From positions 727,905-791,904 of the forward strand of contig JAJEKV010000056.1 of the NCBI GenBank assembly GCA_021234155.1: DNA of 64,000 nt, given 5' to 3'. How positions within the stretch are numbered: position 1 is the first letter of the stretch; each line of letters starts with the position of its first letter. Of the stretch, positions 35,218 to 47,232 are shown piece after piece. The notes beneath the pieces are model-generated. The model was not told the DNA's origin, did no database searches, and saw only the letters and a list, made by a program, of their open reading frames with translations. The position numbers and the translations under genes were made by a program. The stretch is from Isoetes taiwanensis. Taxonomy: Eukaryota > Streptophyta > Lycopodiopsida > Isoetales > Isoetaceae.

Positions 35218-37772
35218 ATGGCACAACTCAGAATTAGACTACCATCAGAAGATTATGCACAATTGAGAGTAGAGCAGCAGGAAAAACAATTTGATGAAGA
35301 TGAAAGTGGAGCTAAACATGCCAATTTATGGGCAAAGAGAGAGATATACCCCAGAGATCCATTCACGGGCAAGCATCCTAAATTCAATTGTATTGAGCTG
35401 AAGGAAAGTTTGTTTGTGAAGGAAAAGCGTGGCTTCTTGGCTATTGTGAAAGTATGGTCGATTATAACATGCAAACTTTATTTCATATGAATAATCGGCA
35501 TTTTTGCTTGCAAAGAAGCAAGAAGAGTGCTTAAGTTTGACTAAAATGGTTGATTCATTGGTCAAGCAAGTTGAAGTAAAGGACCATGATGCATCTAAAT
35601 TGACAATGCATTTCGAGGAAATAGGATCTTGCAATTGGAAGAAGATATGAAATTGATGGATTTTTGTTGTAAATCACCAAATAGAGAATCAATAATTGCA
35701 AATTTCGAGGCTAAAAAACATAAAATCGAGTTTTTGTGTTGGAGAGGAGAGGCTTAAAAGATTAAAAACAGACCTCTTTTGGTCTTAGACAAAGAAACAA
35801 AAACTTGAAGCCAATATCAACATTAAACCCCACATGTGGGGCTATTAGAAAAGAATTTGTGCTATCGTGACATGGTACATGGAAAGAACGATGCAAAAAG
35901 CCGATAATCACGAAGGATACAAGTGCTCATAACATTAGCAAAGTTATGAGAAGTTTTGCCACAAAAGGGGACCTTATGACAATGCTAAATGCACCAGAAA
36001 ATGGCTATTTCAGAAAAGCTATAATTAACATGGTTGTTCAAGATATCTGCTCTAAGATTGACATTGGAAAAATACAAGCAATTTGTGACTCGGCTAGGAT
36101 TAGCACAAAAGCGTATAGGTTGCTGTTCAAACCATTCTACGATGCCTTGACTTCACTTGGTACAAAAAGTTTTATTGTTCAAAGGCCGTACTATGTACAT
36201 AAGGTAAGGGCAGTGAGGAATAATTCGATTAATGAAGTATTTGGATGCATGCACTCAATATTGTCAGGCCTGCCAATTGCATCCAAGAATCCTTCAAAAG
36301 GTAAAGAAGAAAGCAAATCTATGATAGGTCTGAATGAACATAATAATTTGTGGTTAGATTTGGAAGGTGTTTTGAGATTTATGGTAATTTACTATAATTT
36401 GCAAGAAAGCGATGTTGAAGGACAGCTGGAAGTTTGCATCAAGTTAGATGAGATGGAATTATCTCATGCTAAAAAAGTATGATGAAGTTTTTTTGACTCT
36501 CATGAACAAGGCATTGTTGTCATCCTACGAAGAACAAGGGAAATTGAAGAAGAAAAAGAGAGATCCCGAGTGGTTCTCCGTTCAATCGGAGGATCATACA
36601 TGCTGGTTAGGATTGTTTCAAGTCCGAAAGAAAAACCATGATGTATTAAAATGGGTGTTTGAACAAACAACTATCCCTGCTCTAATTCATAAGTATCATA
36701 GTGGTGAGAAATTGATTGTTGAAGGATTTGGCGCCTTCTTGATTAATTTTCACATGGCTTCCGATTTGAAAACAGAAAAATGCATGTATAACATTTCAAA
36801 TGGTGCAAAAGACATCCAAGAATTGTATATATTGCAATTATACGTTGAAATCATCAAAGAAAGGGCACTCTAAAAAGTACTTTGGACTATGATCAGCTTG
36901 CAGCACCATATAGATATATAAATGATAAAATGTTCAGCCAATATTGCCAATTCCGTTGGAGAGGGTTCATGTTTATGCGCTTCATGCACTTGTAAGGATT
37001 GTTGATAAATGATCCACCATTCAGCCCTCGCTTTGTATGGAATATCGAAATGAGGAGGACAGAAAGAAGGGATTAAGTTTAGTGGAGAAAGTACTATCGG
37101 AGGTGGTTTACATGGCGGATGTGTCAAGTTGGAGAAAGACACTAAAAAATCTAATGGTAGGAGCTCTATTCCAGCCAAGGTTTTGATTGGAGGCGATAAA
37201 GCACGTCATTTCTTGTCTAAAGTGGATAGTGCGCAAAGAGGAGACTTCGAGTTTGGTAAGATGTTCGTATATGCAGAACATGATAGAACAGAGACAACAG
37301 CAAAAAAGTTGAATGCATGGAATGCTTTACCTGATCTTAACGTGCTGCTACAGAAGCATTACTTTACTGAAAGCAACAAGCAACAATTCCGAGCTGCTGT
37401 AAACGCCTTTACAACAGCTTATATACAAGCATAGGGAGAGAGCGAAGTCACACATTATGTGCATATAATTTATGCACACGGCCCCTGGTTTGCTGAAAAG
37501 TATGGAAGCCTTGCTATCTGGAACACGCAGTAATGGAAAAATCCCATAAGCAAGCAAAGGTAGCCTTCAATCAAAAGACACGACGAGGTGGCAGCAATAA
37601 ATCTTCTCTTTCTAATCCACTAGTTCAGATGACCCAATGGTTCTATAGGAGAATAATAGCACGTCATGAAGAAAACATGGTGAGACGAGCTTCTCCAAAT
37701 GTCCCAGATGCAACTATAGAAGCTGCAAAAATACAGAAACTTGGAAAAATTAAGCAAAATGACAGTGCATAG
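35218..37772 (+). CDS. Transposon-encoded protein, unknown family (transposase candidate)
   Basis: Multi-segment coding region with a TATA-like run (ATATATATA, about 35,152) some 60 bp before ATG 35,218 (MAQLRIRLPSEDYAQLRVEQ). Coding blocks: 35,218-35,460; a helical middle with breaks; 35,946-36,482 (SARISTKAYRLLFKPFYDAL and NNLWLDLEGVLRFMVIYYNL); 36,448-36,873 (VFEQTTIPALIHKYHSGE); 37,129-37,434 (GKMFVYAEHDRTET, KLNAWNALPDLNVLLQ). A downstream frame contains SEVTHYVHIIYAHGPWFAEK then EKSHKQAKVAFNQKTRRGG and LVQMTQWFYRRI. The pair of conserved histidine/aromatic blocks near the C-terminus looks like the catalytic end of a large, little-described eukaryotic transposase group, which is inference. 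Single-base breaks interrupt the frame near 35.5-35.9, 36.5 and 37.5 kb. Confidence 0.55.
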
Positions 37773-38654
37773 AATGGAGGAAAAAGCCAAAGAGTTGGAA
37801 GCAAGTTTTGTTTGTAACTACATTCTTATTTCACATCAAGAAAGTTGAAAGGGCAGCAAAATTTTGTGCGACCGATTTCACCTCGTTATTTTACCACGCT
37901 ATTTTGTGCAGTCGTAGCTTTTCAATTCTTGCTTGAATTTTGTATCCTTCGGTTTTCATTTGTTTTTTTTAGGTTAGATGGCAATTGTTCAATAATTCAA
38001 GGGGTCTTCATGATTCTAAAATGTAGCAGAGTATATTTTAACATTAAGTTTGTTGTTCTGTAGCTTTTGACAATGCAATGTTGTTGTGACATGAGCACAA
38101 TGAGTCTAGAGTACGATTCTAAAATATTGCCAAGGGCATTGAAGAAGAATTATTGAATCTCTTGTCCCATAGAAATATTCAAAGTATAGCGTAGATGAAT
38201 ATATTTAATTGATGCATCGTAGAATTGTGGAATTGAAATGACCAATAGCAGGATTGTAAAGGCAAGTCATGTGAATTTAAGAATAAGAAGACAAAGATGA
38301 ATTGTATTGATGGATACAATCTGTTGCACAAGCCCCAATTGTAGCTCTGATATATATGTGAACAAATGCATCCTTATATGGCTGAGATCTGAATGCTATT
38401 CCCAACAAGTCATCTAGATAAAAGCAAACTAGTTGGTCACCATGCTCTGGATACTTATCCTAGAATGATGATTAGTATAGTACTTTGAAAAGTGAATCAA
38501 TAGTTGTATGCATGGCTTAGAAATCAAGTAGCCAAAGACATAGAAGATTTAATACTCAATGCTCCATCTTACAATAGCAAACTGAACAAGAAAGAAGAAC
38601 ATTTAATTGTAATCGTAAAAAATCCTCATAGTCTTTGAAGAGATACATTTTAAT

Positions 38655-38720
38655 CAAGGTTCAAAGTTTCAAAGTTTCAAAGTTTCAGAACTGAAGTTTC
38701 GGAGCTACTAAAGTTTCAGC
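38655..38720 (+). repeat. Short tandem AAAGTTTC repeat
   Basis: The octamer-like unit TTCAAAG/AAAGTTTC repeats four times then recurs in diverged form (GAAGTTTCGG, AAAGTTTCAGC). Simple sequence between the two convergent genes of the 6.4-kb element. Confidence 0.85.
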
Positions 38721-39023
38721 TTGTAGAACCTAGTCAATATAAAATCCTGATCAGCAAAAGAGTTGATTTCAGGAATTAAACCTGAAGATCCAGCATCCAA
38801 CAAATTTTTTCCCTATTATATTATTGATTTAATGTCGACTACATTTGGAAACTTGCAATCTTTACACTTGATTTTCGTGATTCCCGGCGATATCCAATCT
38901 TTCTTCCATTCAAAAGAATTGAAACTCCCCATGCATCCCGAAAGTATCTAACGCCTTTCTCTGTTGAGCCAAGTAGCGTGCAGTCCCCTCCTCCACGTTG
39001 AGCACTCTATTATTCGGCTTAAC

Positions 39024-40975
39024 TTATAAAATGTAACTTCGGATCCATGAAAAAGGGATTATTGCCATGTTCTCCCACAGCCTTTCCAATGATAACGACC
39101 ATTCTTCCAAAAGCGCTTTTCTTCTTTCAATAAAATAGTTGCAATATAACATTTGCTTAGTCAACCTCGTATCTGTAGAAAAAAAATGGTGAACTTTTAG
39201 AAATAGTCTTAGAAATGGTGAATCAGACCGCAATAGTCTTAGAAATATACATATTACCTAAAAATGAACATATTTGTTGCAGCCATGCATTCAATAATTT
39301 GGCCTCCACTTTCATGCTCCCTCCGCATCCAATCAGCAAAAAATAAGCCTTCTAATGTCTTGGTTGTAACGCGTGATTACACGTATATGTTTGAGGAGCA
39401 ACCTTAAGCATTTGATTGAAAGAAGAAGGAAAATACGCTAATCGGCAAAAACACTTTGATGGCACATCTAACTCCACCACTTTCTATGAGGGTCCTATAG
39501 ACTTCTTTCGTCAGATGTATACGATAGGTTGTTAGTACTTTCTGATCACAGAATTCAGCACCCATGGATTTTAAGCTTGGGGGACCGATCTCCACAAGTT
39601 TTCCTATGCGCCTTGCAGATACTGTATAGTGGAATTTATGAAACCAGATGCCTTCATCATGCAGACTTTTCCTTGAAAAATCCTGAAATAATAGCTGCCC
39701 TATCTTATAATGGTAGACTTCAAGGACGCTTGTAATGCTCTGAGCTGAAACTCTATCAACAAAGTCAGAGGAGGAAATGTAATTGGCTTCAAGTTTAGGA
39801 CATGATGACTTCCCTGCAATTGACTCCTTTGCCATTTCACGTGGATTGTAAGCATGCTCACAACAAAAAAAAAAAGAACCTTCTTACCACCATGACTAAA
39901 TACAATATCTTTTACTCGTCCCTTGAGAGGTCATTTAACCTGGACTTATCCACCTTATGCTCACCAGCTGTTCGAGGCATCATGGTAACCCATGAACCAA
40001 TTGAAACACGAAGTTCAAGCCAATCACCCTCACTTTTCTGATTACGCACAATAACTGTATCTGGACCAGACCTAAGCATTGACATGACCTGCAGACAATA
40101 AAACAAGAATCTGAGCAACAATTTTGTCATGCAAAATGATAAGCGAAGCACTGGATTTTTGAGAACTAAGCACTAGCTTCAATCGATATTAACATTGCTG
40201 TAGCAACTAGCTCCACATGAATTGAAAGCTTTAAATTCTCCCCAAATAACTTGGCCCACTACTAACTAATTTTATATGTGAATACTCATTTTACATCACA
40301 CAGGACTCGAAATATACAGAGGAATTAGCTTGCCAAGAGAGAAATGTAATAATGTAAAAAGCAAAAATTAAAAGCAAAGCAAAACTGGATTACAAAGAAA
40401 GATACAAAATCAGAGCATGTAGCGTAAGAGAAGCAAGTTGTTTTTAAAAACCAGCCTTCGTAACACTTCAATCTTAATGCATATGAAAGAATGAAATGGC
40501 ATGTTAAGCTCATTTAGATACACATAATTATCCGAAACCCAAGCTTAAAACTTCTATCAATGCCTATTCAAGAATGATTGAAATGGATCTCAAAGACAAA
40601 TTTGGCTCTCACGCGAATGGAATGGGATTGTAGAACTCTATCGGGGCAACCTCGCTATCGCTATACCAAAGGTGTTAGTTACAAACATGATTTTTTTTTA
40701 TGTAAACTAGCAAGTCGCACCTGATTTGTTTTGATGCTCCTCCAATCAAAATCTGTAGTTGAACCGAGTGGATGAATTGGAACTCCTTCTGCCTTCTTTC
40801 TGCCTCCGAGAAAGCCTAACCCTAAACCATTACGTTTACCATATTCAAAAATATTTCTGGGAAATTTTCGTAGGTTTAGAATTTCGTGCGTGCAGAAATC
40901 AAGTAAGATTATAGATATCTCTACCCACACAAGAGAAGCCCTATTGAAGCTCGTGTCCAATTAAAAGTGGCCATG
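39024..40975 (-). CDS. Second gene of the 6.4-kb transposon, unknown function
   Basis: On the minus strand, a first coding block (about 40,960-40,718) reads FPRNIFEYGKRNGLGLGFLG, KKAEGVPIHPLGSTTDFDW and ends RSIKTNQ at a GTGCGA donor. A second block after a CAG acceptor at about 40,090 reads VMSMLRSGPDTVIVRNQKSE, GDWLELRVSIGSWVTMMPR, NDLSRDE. A third (about 39,835-39,410) reads AKESIAGKSSCPKLEANYIS, LEVYHYKIGQLLFQDFSRKS, KVLTTYRIHLTKEVYRTLIE. A last block (39,165-39,030) reads ALLEEWSLSLERLWENM. The blocks are protein-like and correctly ordered, but I recognise no domain. It runs convergently towards the plus-strand gene and starts about 140 bp inside the right terminus. A DNA-binding accessory factor is one possibility. 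Confidence 0.45.
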
Positions 40976-41113
40976 TGGATGCCTAGTAAGAAATTGAGCA
41001 CACTTCTATTGCCACGTAATGTGCCCTCTCCCCATTGGCTCCATGTGTAAACCTAGGTGGAATTTTTAATATTAAGTTTAAGGATGGTTGGAGACCCCAT
41101 TTTTTTTCTAATG

Positions 41114-44100
41114 TTTCCTCTGCAACTCCAAGATTTCCACCACTCGCTTAGTTTAAGTAGTTCCTACTCAGGTTTAATACTATTACGATACCATTTTCCA
41201 GATTTTTGAAGTAATTGCATGGTTGAAGCACTTCATATTTGGATACATAAAAAGTAAGTACAATTCCATTCCCGGATCTTTGTGTCCAAGGAGATGGATT
41301 TAGACAGCCGATCATGGAGGAGTTGCCTTCTTCGATTGGGTCGGATGCTTAACCATATATAATCTAAAAGTTGGGATGGAGAGTAGAATTGGAAAAGTGT
41401 CTTATAGCAGAAATAAAATAGAACATAAAAAAAAAAAACAAATCAGAATCAAAACCAAAAAATTTTCGAGAGGGCCCCGCTGTCTTTCCCTCTTCGCTTG
41501 TTCGTATTTTTCTATTCCTCACTTTGATTTTCCATCGCCCGTCCCTTCTTCTTCATCGAGGTCTCCCCGTCTCTTTTGATTTTCTCCGAAGTTTCTTGCC
41601 ACCGCCGACGAGTATATATACTCCGTCGGTTTTTCTCACTAAACAGATGGCAAATATCTTACCGAAATCTCCTCCCAATAGATCACCGGGTAATTTTGGA
41701 CTTATCGTATTGATGCATTCAGATGTAAAACAGATTAAAACACTTCATTACCCTCTCCTTATCTCGTCTTCTATCTTTGAATCATTCCGGTCGGCTAGAA
41801 CCCCCCATTACTTCCTTGACCCCGATTATATCCCCGTGGTCCTTCATAGTCCGGGCATGGTGAATCCAGATCACGGAAAATAAGATACCCCGGCCGCAAT
41901 TCAGGCAGGATGTAAGCCCTTTCTCTAAACATAGACAATCTTCCTCACATATATACTAGGGTCCTTCCTCCTCCAGCTTTAGATTCCACGGGACTGTGAG
42001 ATTTTTCCGGGTTTCCTGAACGAGCTCTTTTCCTTGATGCTAGCCTCTGGTTCCACTAGCGCTTCAAAAATATTTTTGCCTTTGTCCATGCTGATTGGGA
42101 TGCGCTAAATCCAGCCTTCTCGAGGCCTTCTCTTCTGTAACCGTTAGAACCCTAAAAGAAGAGAACTTTTCGATGTTGCGATTTATACTCTGATCGTTTT
42201 TAGGATTAGCCTCGTTTTTCTCGCCCCTTTTCCCGGTTATGCCTCATTCATTATCGTCCTTGTCCTGACGTGTTTGGTATCCACCATTCATAATTTCGAG
42301 TATCCGGTATAGTTGGGAAAACGTATTCGCGGCCGCTTTTATGCTGTCAGTACGTAACCTGCGCCCCTTCGTAGGTCTCTAGGTAAAATCATTATCGGCT
42401 ATTTTTCAGACGTGTATCACTCCTCATTATCATTGTTCCGGTCTGAGCCTTTATTTATTGTGACGATTCGCCGCTCATGTAATTCCTTTATGCTTGCTTA
42501 TCTGTCCTCTCGCTGGGGCTGTAACCCGGTGACGTAAGTGCCACGTGTTCCTGCATAAAAGCTATTCTCTCACCGGTATGCTATTCATTTCAGCGTTGTT
42601 TAACTCATTTTGCGCTTCTAACAAAGACATTACGTCACCATTCCGCGCTTCCGTGTCCGTCTTTTCCTTCACGAAGCTTCCTTCTTTGTTTGTTTGTTTG
42701 TTCTTCCTTGGCTATCCACTCCCTTATTTTTAGCTTCGTCCATATTCTAAGTTTGTCTACATTTTATTTTACCGTTAAAGAACCCTAATGCTCCATCGCC
42801 CTTTATACTAGTTACTCGATAAACCCCGTGATCAATTTTTTTCGATCGGCTTGCTTCACCAAAGATGGAAATGGGAGATATAATTGTAAATTTACATCAT
42901 ATTTTTCTACAATGTATGTAATAGATTTATACATTATGTTAAACGCGTAAATGGAAAGAACTCGAAGAACTATCTTCTTTGCTAATATATCTCAAAAGAA
43001 TAATCAAATCTTCCCTGAATCTTTATCTTAATCTTTAGCCACAACAGTTGTGATTGTCATAAATAGTTGGTGCTATTTTATGAAGTCATAATCCTAGCCT
43101 TTGGTCTCTAAAATGGATTGAGTTGGTGCTCATGTACAAATTGAGTTGGTGCTCATGTATAAATTGAGTTGGTGCTCAATTGGATAAATTAAGTTGGTGC
43201 TTAATTTGTTTATGGACACAACTGAGGTCAGTTGCCTTCAAAAAGGGAGGAATTGATATGGATATGGTAGCTCGGGGGAGTGGCCTTGAACGTTGGTGCT
43301 TTTTATGTTAAAACATCAAAGCTATGAAAGAGAAATCTAGATTTAAACGAAAAGATAGCAGGCTACGATTCATCTATGTTGATCCTCGCACCAGTGTTCC
43401 GCTTTCATTCTCCTTTATCATGTCTTCCAGCGTGACCGTGTAACCCAGTTTGTTGCCAAAGATCGCCAAGAGATTGTCAAGTTCTTCTCATAGAGTCTTG
43501 ATCCCATCCAGCCAGTAATAGCATATGTGCTTCTTTTTTCGTTGGAGCGGTGATAGTTTGTCTCGAAATGGACTTTGAAATGATTGTTTATCCATAGATC
43601 CGTAATTTTCAACATTGTTTCCAGAGCCTTGCATCTGATTACTTCTTTTTTGAGCAATAGTAGGTAATATACTTATTCTTGCTTCCCCATTGCGTCTGCA
43701 TCTTTGTCTACCCCTCCTATGTAAGCCCCTACCTCCATTAATCGGCTAACACAGCATTGAAACTCGGTGCTATGTCTTTTCTTGAAATTTTTTAGGATTT
43801 CCATCTGTGACCTTTTCATTCTTTCCAAAAGCGATTCAGATAGCAGTCACTGCATGCGTAGCCCATTCTCTCCTTGTTGGAGCCTCGTGGTTACCATGTT
43901 TGGTATGAGATCGTTCTCTTCTACACTCTCTGCTATCCTGTCTTCTCTTCGATTTTACGATAAAAATTCTCGGTTTGCTATATACATGTCTATTCTTGCT
44001 AGGGATGATGACAATCGCCACATCGGGCCATCGACTTCGCGATCGCCAAGACTCCAAGAATGTATCCGTTTGGAAGGAAAAGATTGGTTTGAGCTAATAA

Positions 44101-44200
44101 CTTTCTCAAGATGACTTTTTAATTTATAAAGTCCAATGCAGAGCACCAAATTCAAAAAGCATGCGACATACCCGATATAAAGTCCGCCTACATTCTTAGT
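41114..44200 (-). other. Possible LINE 5' region or other decayed element
   Basis: No certain gene. On the minus strand, frames at 43,418-43,657 (DLWINNHFKVHFETNYHRSN), 43,700-43,760 (VSRLMEVGAYIGGVDKDAD) and 42,530-42,740 (DEAKNKGVDSQGR, SLLEAQNELNNAEM) look like an ORF1-type, charged, coiled protein. GC content and codon flavour resemble the LINE half at 31-34 kb and both read on the minus strand, so this could be the same LINE's 5' portion displaced by the 6.4-kb transposon. That is inference only. Confidence 0.35.
43116..43206 (+). repeat. Tandem repeat, about 28 bp, four copies
   Basis: ATTGAGTTGGTGCTCATGTA-type units repeat four times, the last two diverging to GAGTTGGTGCTCAATTGG and AAGTTGGTGCTTAATTTG. 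No coding role is seen. Confidence 0.85.
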
Positions 44201-44929
44201 GAATTGAGAAACTCGGGCAATCTAACTTTATTTATCCCCGGAGAAATTCAAAGAAGGTGTAAGATTGATCCACAAAAATTGTCCTACTTCACCCCTCATA
44301 CTATCCACAACAAATTCTACCCCTACAATAGATTTATGGGGATTCACATGGAGAAGTATGGATGGGCCGGTGAATATTATCGCCCGGTCTTGAAAAACGG
44401 TATTCTCGACCCGGTTAGAAGCTTCATTTGCCGCGTTCGTGCATGGCTCGTTAGTCACATTTGAAAATAGCATCACCGCTTCGGTACGGGGAAAAAATAC
44501 TCTCATGTGAGTCACCCTTTACCTTCCCGATTTATTGCCAGTGAAGAGATGTCAAGCTCGTTCATCCGAAACCGCCATGTCCAAGAAACAATCTATTAAA
44601 AATATATGGCGTAATCAACGATTAAAGCATCTCGGCAGTCGGTGATTAAAACATCCGGCAAAAGATGAAGACCAAGATCTATATAAAAAGTCAACTTTTA
44701 ATCCATCTTGATTGGCATATTAGGGATTGCCCCGACTAGAATTTGCCATAGCGAGAGAAAAAAACCAGATTTCGACCTCACCGCCCGGGAAGAGTGCGCA
44801 AAAAATGGTGAATCTCGAATTTTGAAGATCCTTATCGAAAACGCGATTCAAAGGCTATTTGGCAAAAGGTGTCTTCAATTCTTCCTCCCAAGAGAACAAG
44901 TGGATGACCCCTGACCTTTGGGTAGTTCA

Positions 44930-45413
44930 TGAGCATGTCAAAGCGGATAAGTTGGTGAATTCCATGTACAAGGTCTTGCTTGATGCGGACGCCTTGCCTC
45001 CTTCATCCAAGTGGCCTTTTGGTCATTCCTAGGGATCGGGCAGTAAAGCGGTATGGGAATGGGTATGGGATAAACTACTCCATCCCAAAGTATTTGTTTG
45101 TCTCAAGGCGTTAACATTCTAGTGCAATGATTTCATCCAGAGGTATCTCGCACTTTGTCCCTTAGGTGCACAGAGGGACGAGACAATTGAGCATTGCTTC
45201 TTCCTGTGTAGACATGTCAGACATACTTGGTTGTGGCTTCAAGGCCTCTTTCGTTGCAATTTGAATAGCCAGCATGTGTTATTAGCAGTCTATCCAAGTA
45301 GTTGGGATAATTTGGCAAAAAGGGTGTTTCATTTGGCTTCTGCATGGATCATTTGGCCCATTTGGAAAAGAAGGAATCTTCTCATATTCAAAGGTCATGT
45401 TTGTTGGATGTAA
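44930..45413 (+). mobile_element. LINE fragment: reverse-transcriptase zinc-binding (zf-RVT) domain
   Basis: The plus strand reads MYKVLLDADALPPSSKW, then VWEWVWDKLLHPKVFVCLKA, an in-frame stop, CNDFIQRYLALCPLGAQRDE, TIEHCFFLCRHVRHTWLW and IWKRRNLLIF before a stop at 45,413. The pattern W..VW....PKV..F...A, C...A.RDETIEH.F..C...R..W matches the zinc-binding domain that closes plant L1-like reverse transcriptases (one cysteine is Leu-Gly here). It differs from both other LINE remnants. Sequence at 44,200-44,930 has scattered plus-strand frames but no RT core, so it is 5'-truncated or decayed. Confidence 0.75.
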
Positions 45414-47026
45414 TGTGTCCTTCTTGATGCCCAACAACTAATTGTCAAAGCATTGTGTGCTCATCAATTGCTAATGAGGTGAAGAGTCGTATCCTATCTT
45501 GATTCACACTTATTTATAAGATTTTGCTTGCTCTTCATACTGTTTAAATGTTGTATTTGAGTGGGGTGGTTTTGCTTTCGATGGACATTCTCTCCACTTT
45601 AGTCCCCATTGTACTTTGTAACTTTCTCTGGACAATAAAAGCTCAAGTCCTTCAAAATAAAAAAAAGATTTTAATTGCCATATGCATGCTAAGTTATTCT
45701 TAAGTAAACTAAATTGTTGTCTTGTAAAGGTACCGTGATCCACTTGGAGAGACTAATATGATGCGCCGCTCTACAAATACATTCATCTCTTGTTTAACAA
45801 ATGTCTATTGATTCAAGTGTTTTTGGTATGTTGCAAGTAGAAAAGAAGAAACAAGGTAAAGAGTCACAAGCAAAAGAGAAGTTTTTTACCTTAAAAACAA
45901 TTTTGTTAAAAAAAGAGAAGGTTGCATAGTCGAGAACAAGATAGTTATTGTTGTTGAAAGTGTGGTTTATGTGGTCATATTAAAGAGATAATATTGCCAT
46001 TGATTTGCAGTTCAATGATAAAAACATGCATTTGTGGCCACAAAGTCACTCTTATGTTTGGAATGGTTGGTCTATGAAAGTGTTCCCATGCGTCAAGTGT
46101 ACTTTTATGCAACATTGAAGGAAACTCATGCATCTGCATATAGTCAAGTAAGAGTCAGCCATTAGCTATTAGCTTTGGTTTCTATATCATGATCCGTGCA
46201 TGCTACCTATGTATTTATTTACATCATTCAGAGCTAGAAGTATGATTAAAATCAGTGAGAAAATTAATTGGAAAAATCCTCCTCAAGCATTTCATGGAAA
46301 AGGCGTTTTAGACTCAAGCCACGAAGTCTAGCCTGTCCTTAAGAGAGATGGAAAAGCCATAGCCATATTAGGATATTTAGAGATGCTCATCCATCCCTTG
46401 AATGATGAGAAGCAATCAAGAGAATTTACAAAAGCCATAGCCATATTAGGTGTTTTAGAGCTGCTCATCCATAGGTGTCTTAGAGATGCAATCAGGCGAA
46501 TCTACAGAATGTAGTTACGTAGTTTCTTTGTAGCAGTTTGTGCATCTAAACGTAGTTTGAACCAGTTGTGTGCAAATGTAATTTCTTTGATCTAGATACG
46601 AAAGTAGGGAAAAGCAACGGTCAGGATGAAATCCCTAGTTTCTAAAGTAGTGCCATAAGGTTCTAAAGTAGTGACCCCTAGTACTATCACAAAGTATGGC
46701 CCATGTCTTACTTGGCGAATGTGACCACATCGTTAGGAATCATACACTCGATTGGGATGCATTCACCATAAATTCAATATAGTAAAAACAAAAAAGATGT
46801 CACGGCATAGAGGATGTTAAGTGTGGCTAAATTATTCTACTGCATCACCATGAATTTCGTTCTCCTTATCACCTATTTTGCAAATGGAAACAAACTTACC
46901 CAATTCTTGTGAAAGCTTTTACAAAGTTTATTTTCATTCAAGCCGTCTTAGGATTTGAATTTCGTTTGTAAATATCTCATGTTAATATACATATTTTGAA
47001 ACATTATTCGAAATGATGCTCTTGGT
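45414..47026. other. No gene; one tandem duplication
   Basis: AT-rich intergenic DNA. AAAGCCATAGCCATATTAGG followed by a TTTTAGAG or TTTAGAGATG word and GCTCATCCAT occurs at about 46,352 and again at 46,431, a tandem copy with period near 80 bp; part of it (TCTTAGAGATGC) recurs near 46,478. Confidence 0.5.
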
Positions 47027-47232
47027 TTGTATTCTGAAATAAAGTAAAAGTGCGAGATCCTATTCCAAGAAGGCATAAGACACGGGGTTTGTATTCTAGA
47101 ATAAAGTAAGAGTGTAAGATCATATTCCGGAATAGCATAAGACTCCTGATTTGTATTCCAGAATAGCTAGCGTAAAAGTGCAAGATCTTATTCCAGAATA
47201 GCATAAGACTACAAGGGTAACCAACAATTCTA
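47027..47232 (+). repeat. Tandem repeat, period about 62 bp, three copies
   Basis: Each unit contains GGTTTGTATTC or GATTTGTATTCC, (C)TAGAATA or GAAATA, AAAGTAAAAGTG, AAGATC, TATTCC, and GAATAGCATAAGAC. Units start near 47,034, 47,089 and 47,148. TATTCCAGAATA-type palindromes occur in the units. No coding evidence. Confidence 0.85.

Larger units (their letters stand above)
34683..41113. mobile_element. 6.4-kb DNA transposon with about 30-bp terminal inverted repeats
   Basis: The left end begins CATTAGAAAAAAAATGGG at 34,683 and continues TCTCCAACC. The reverse complement of the right end (41,113 backwards) begins with the same 18 bases, then one extra G and TCTCCAACC; agreement fades after about 33 bases. 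The inside holds two convergent spliced-looking genes, 35.2-37.8 kb (+) and 39.0-41.0 kb (-). I found no convincing target-site duplication (flanks end ...CTACTTG and begin TTTCCTCTG). A two-gene DNA transposon of unassigned superfamily is the best reading. Confidence 0.75.

Noticed and set aside
44204-44464. Separate host gene
   Set aside because: Single short open frame without domain, upstream of a LINE tail; could equally be decayed LINE sequence.
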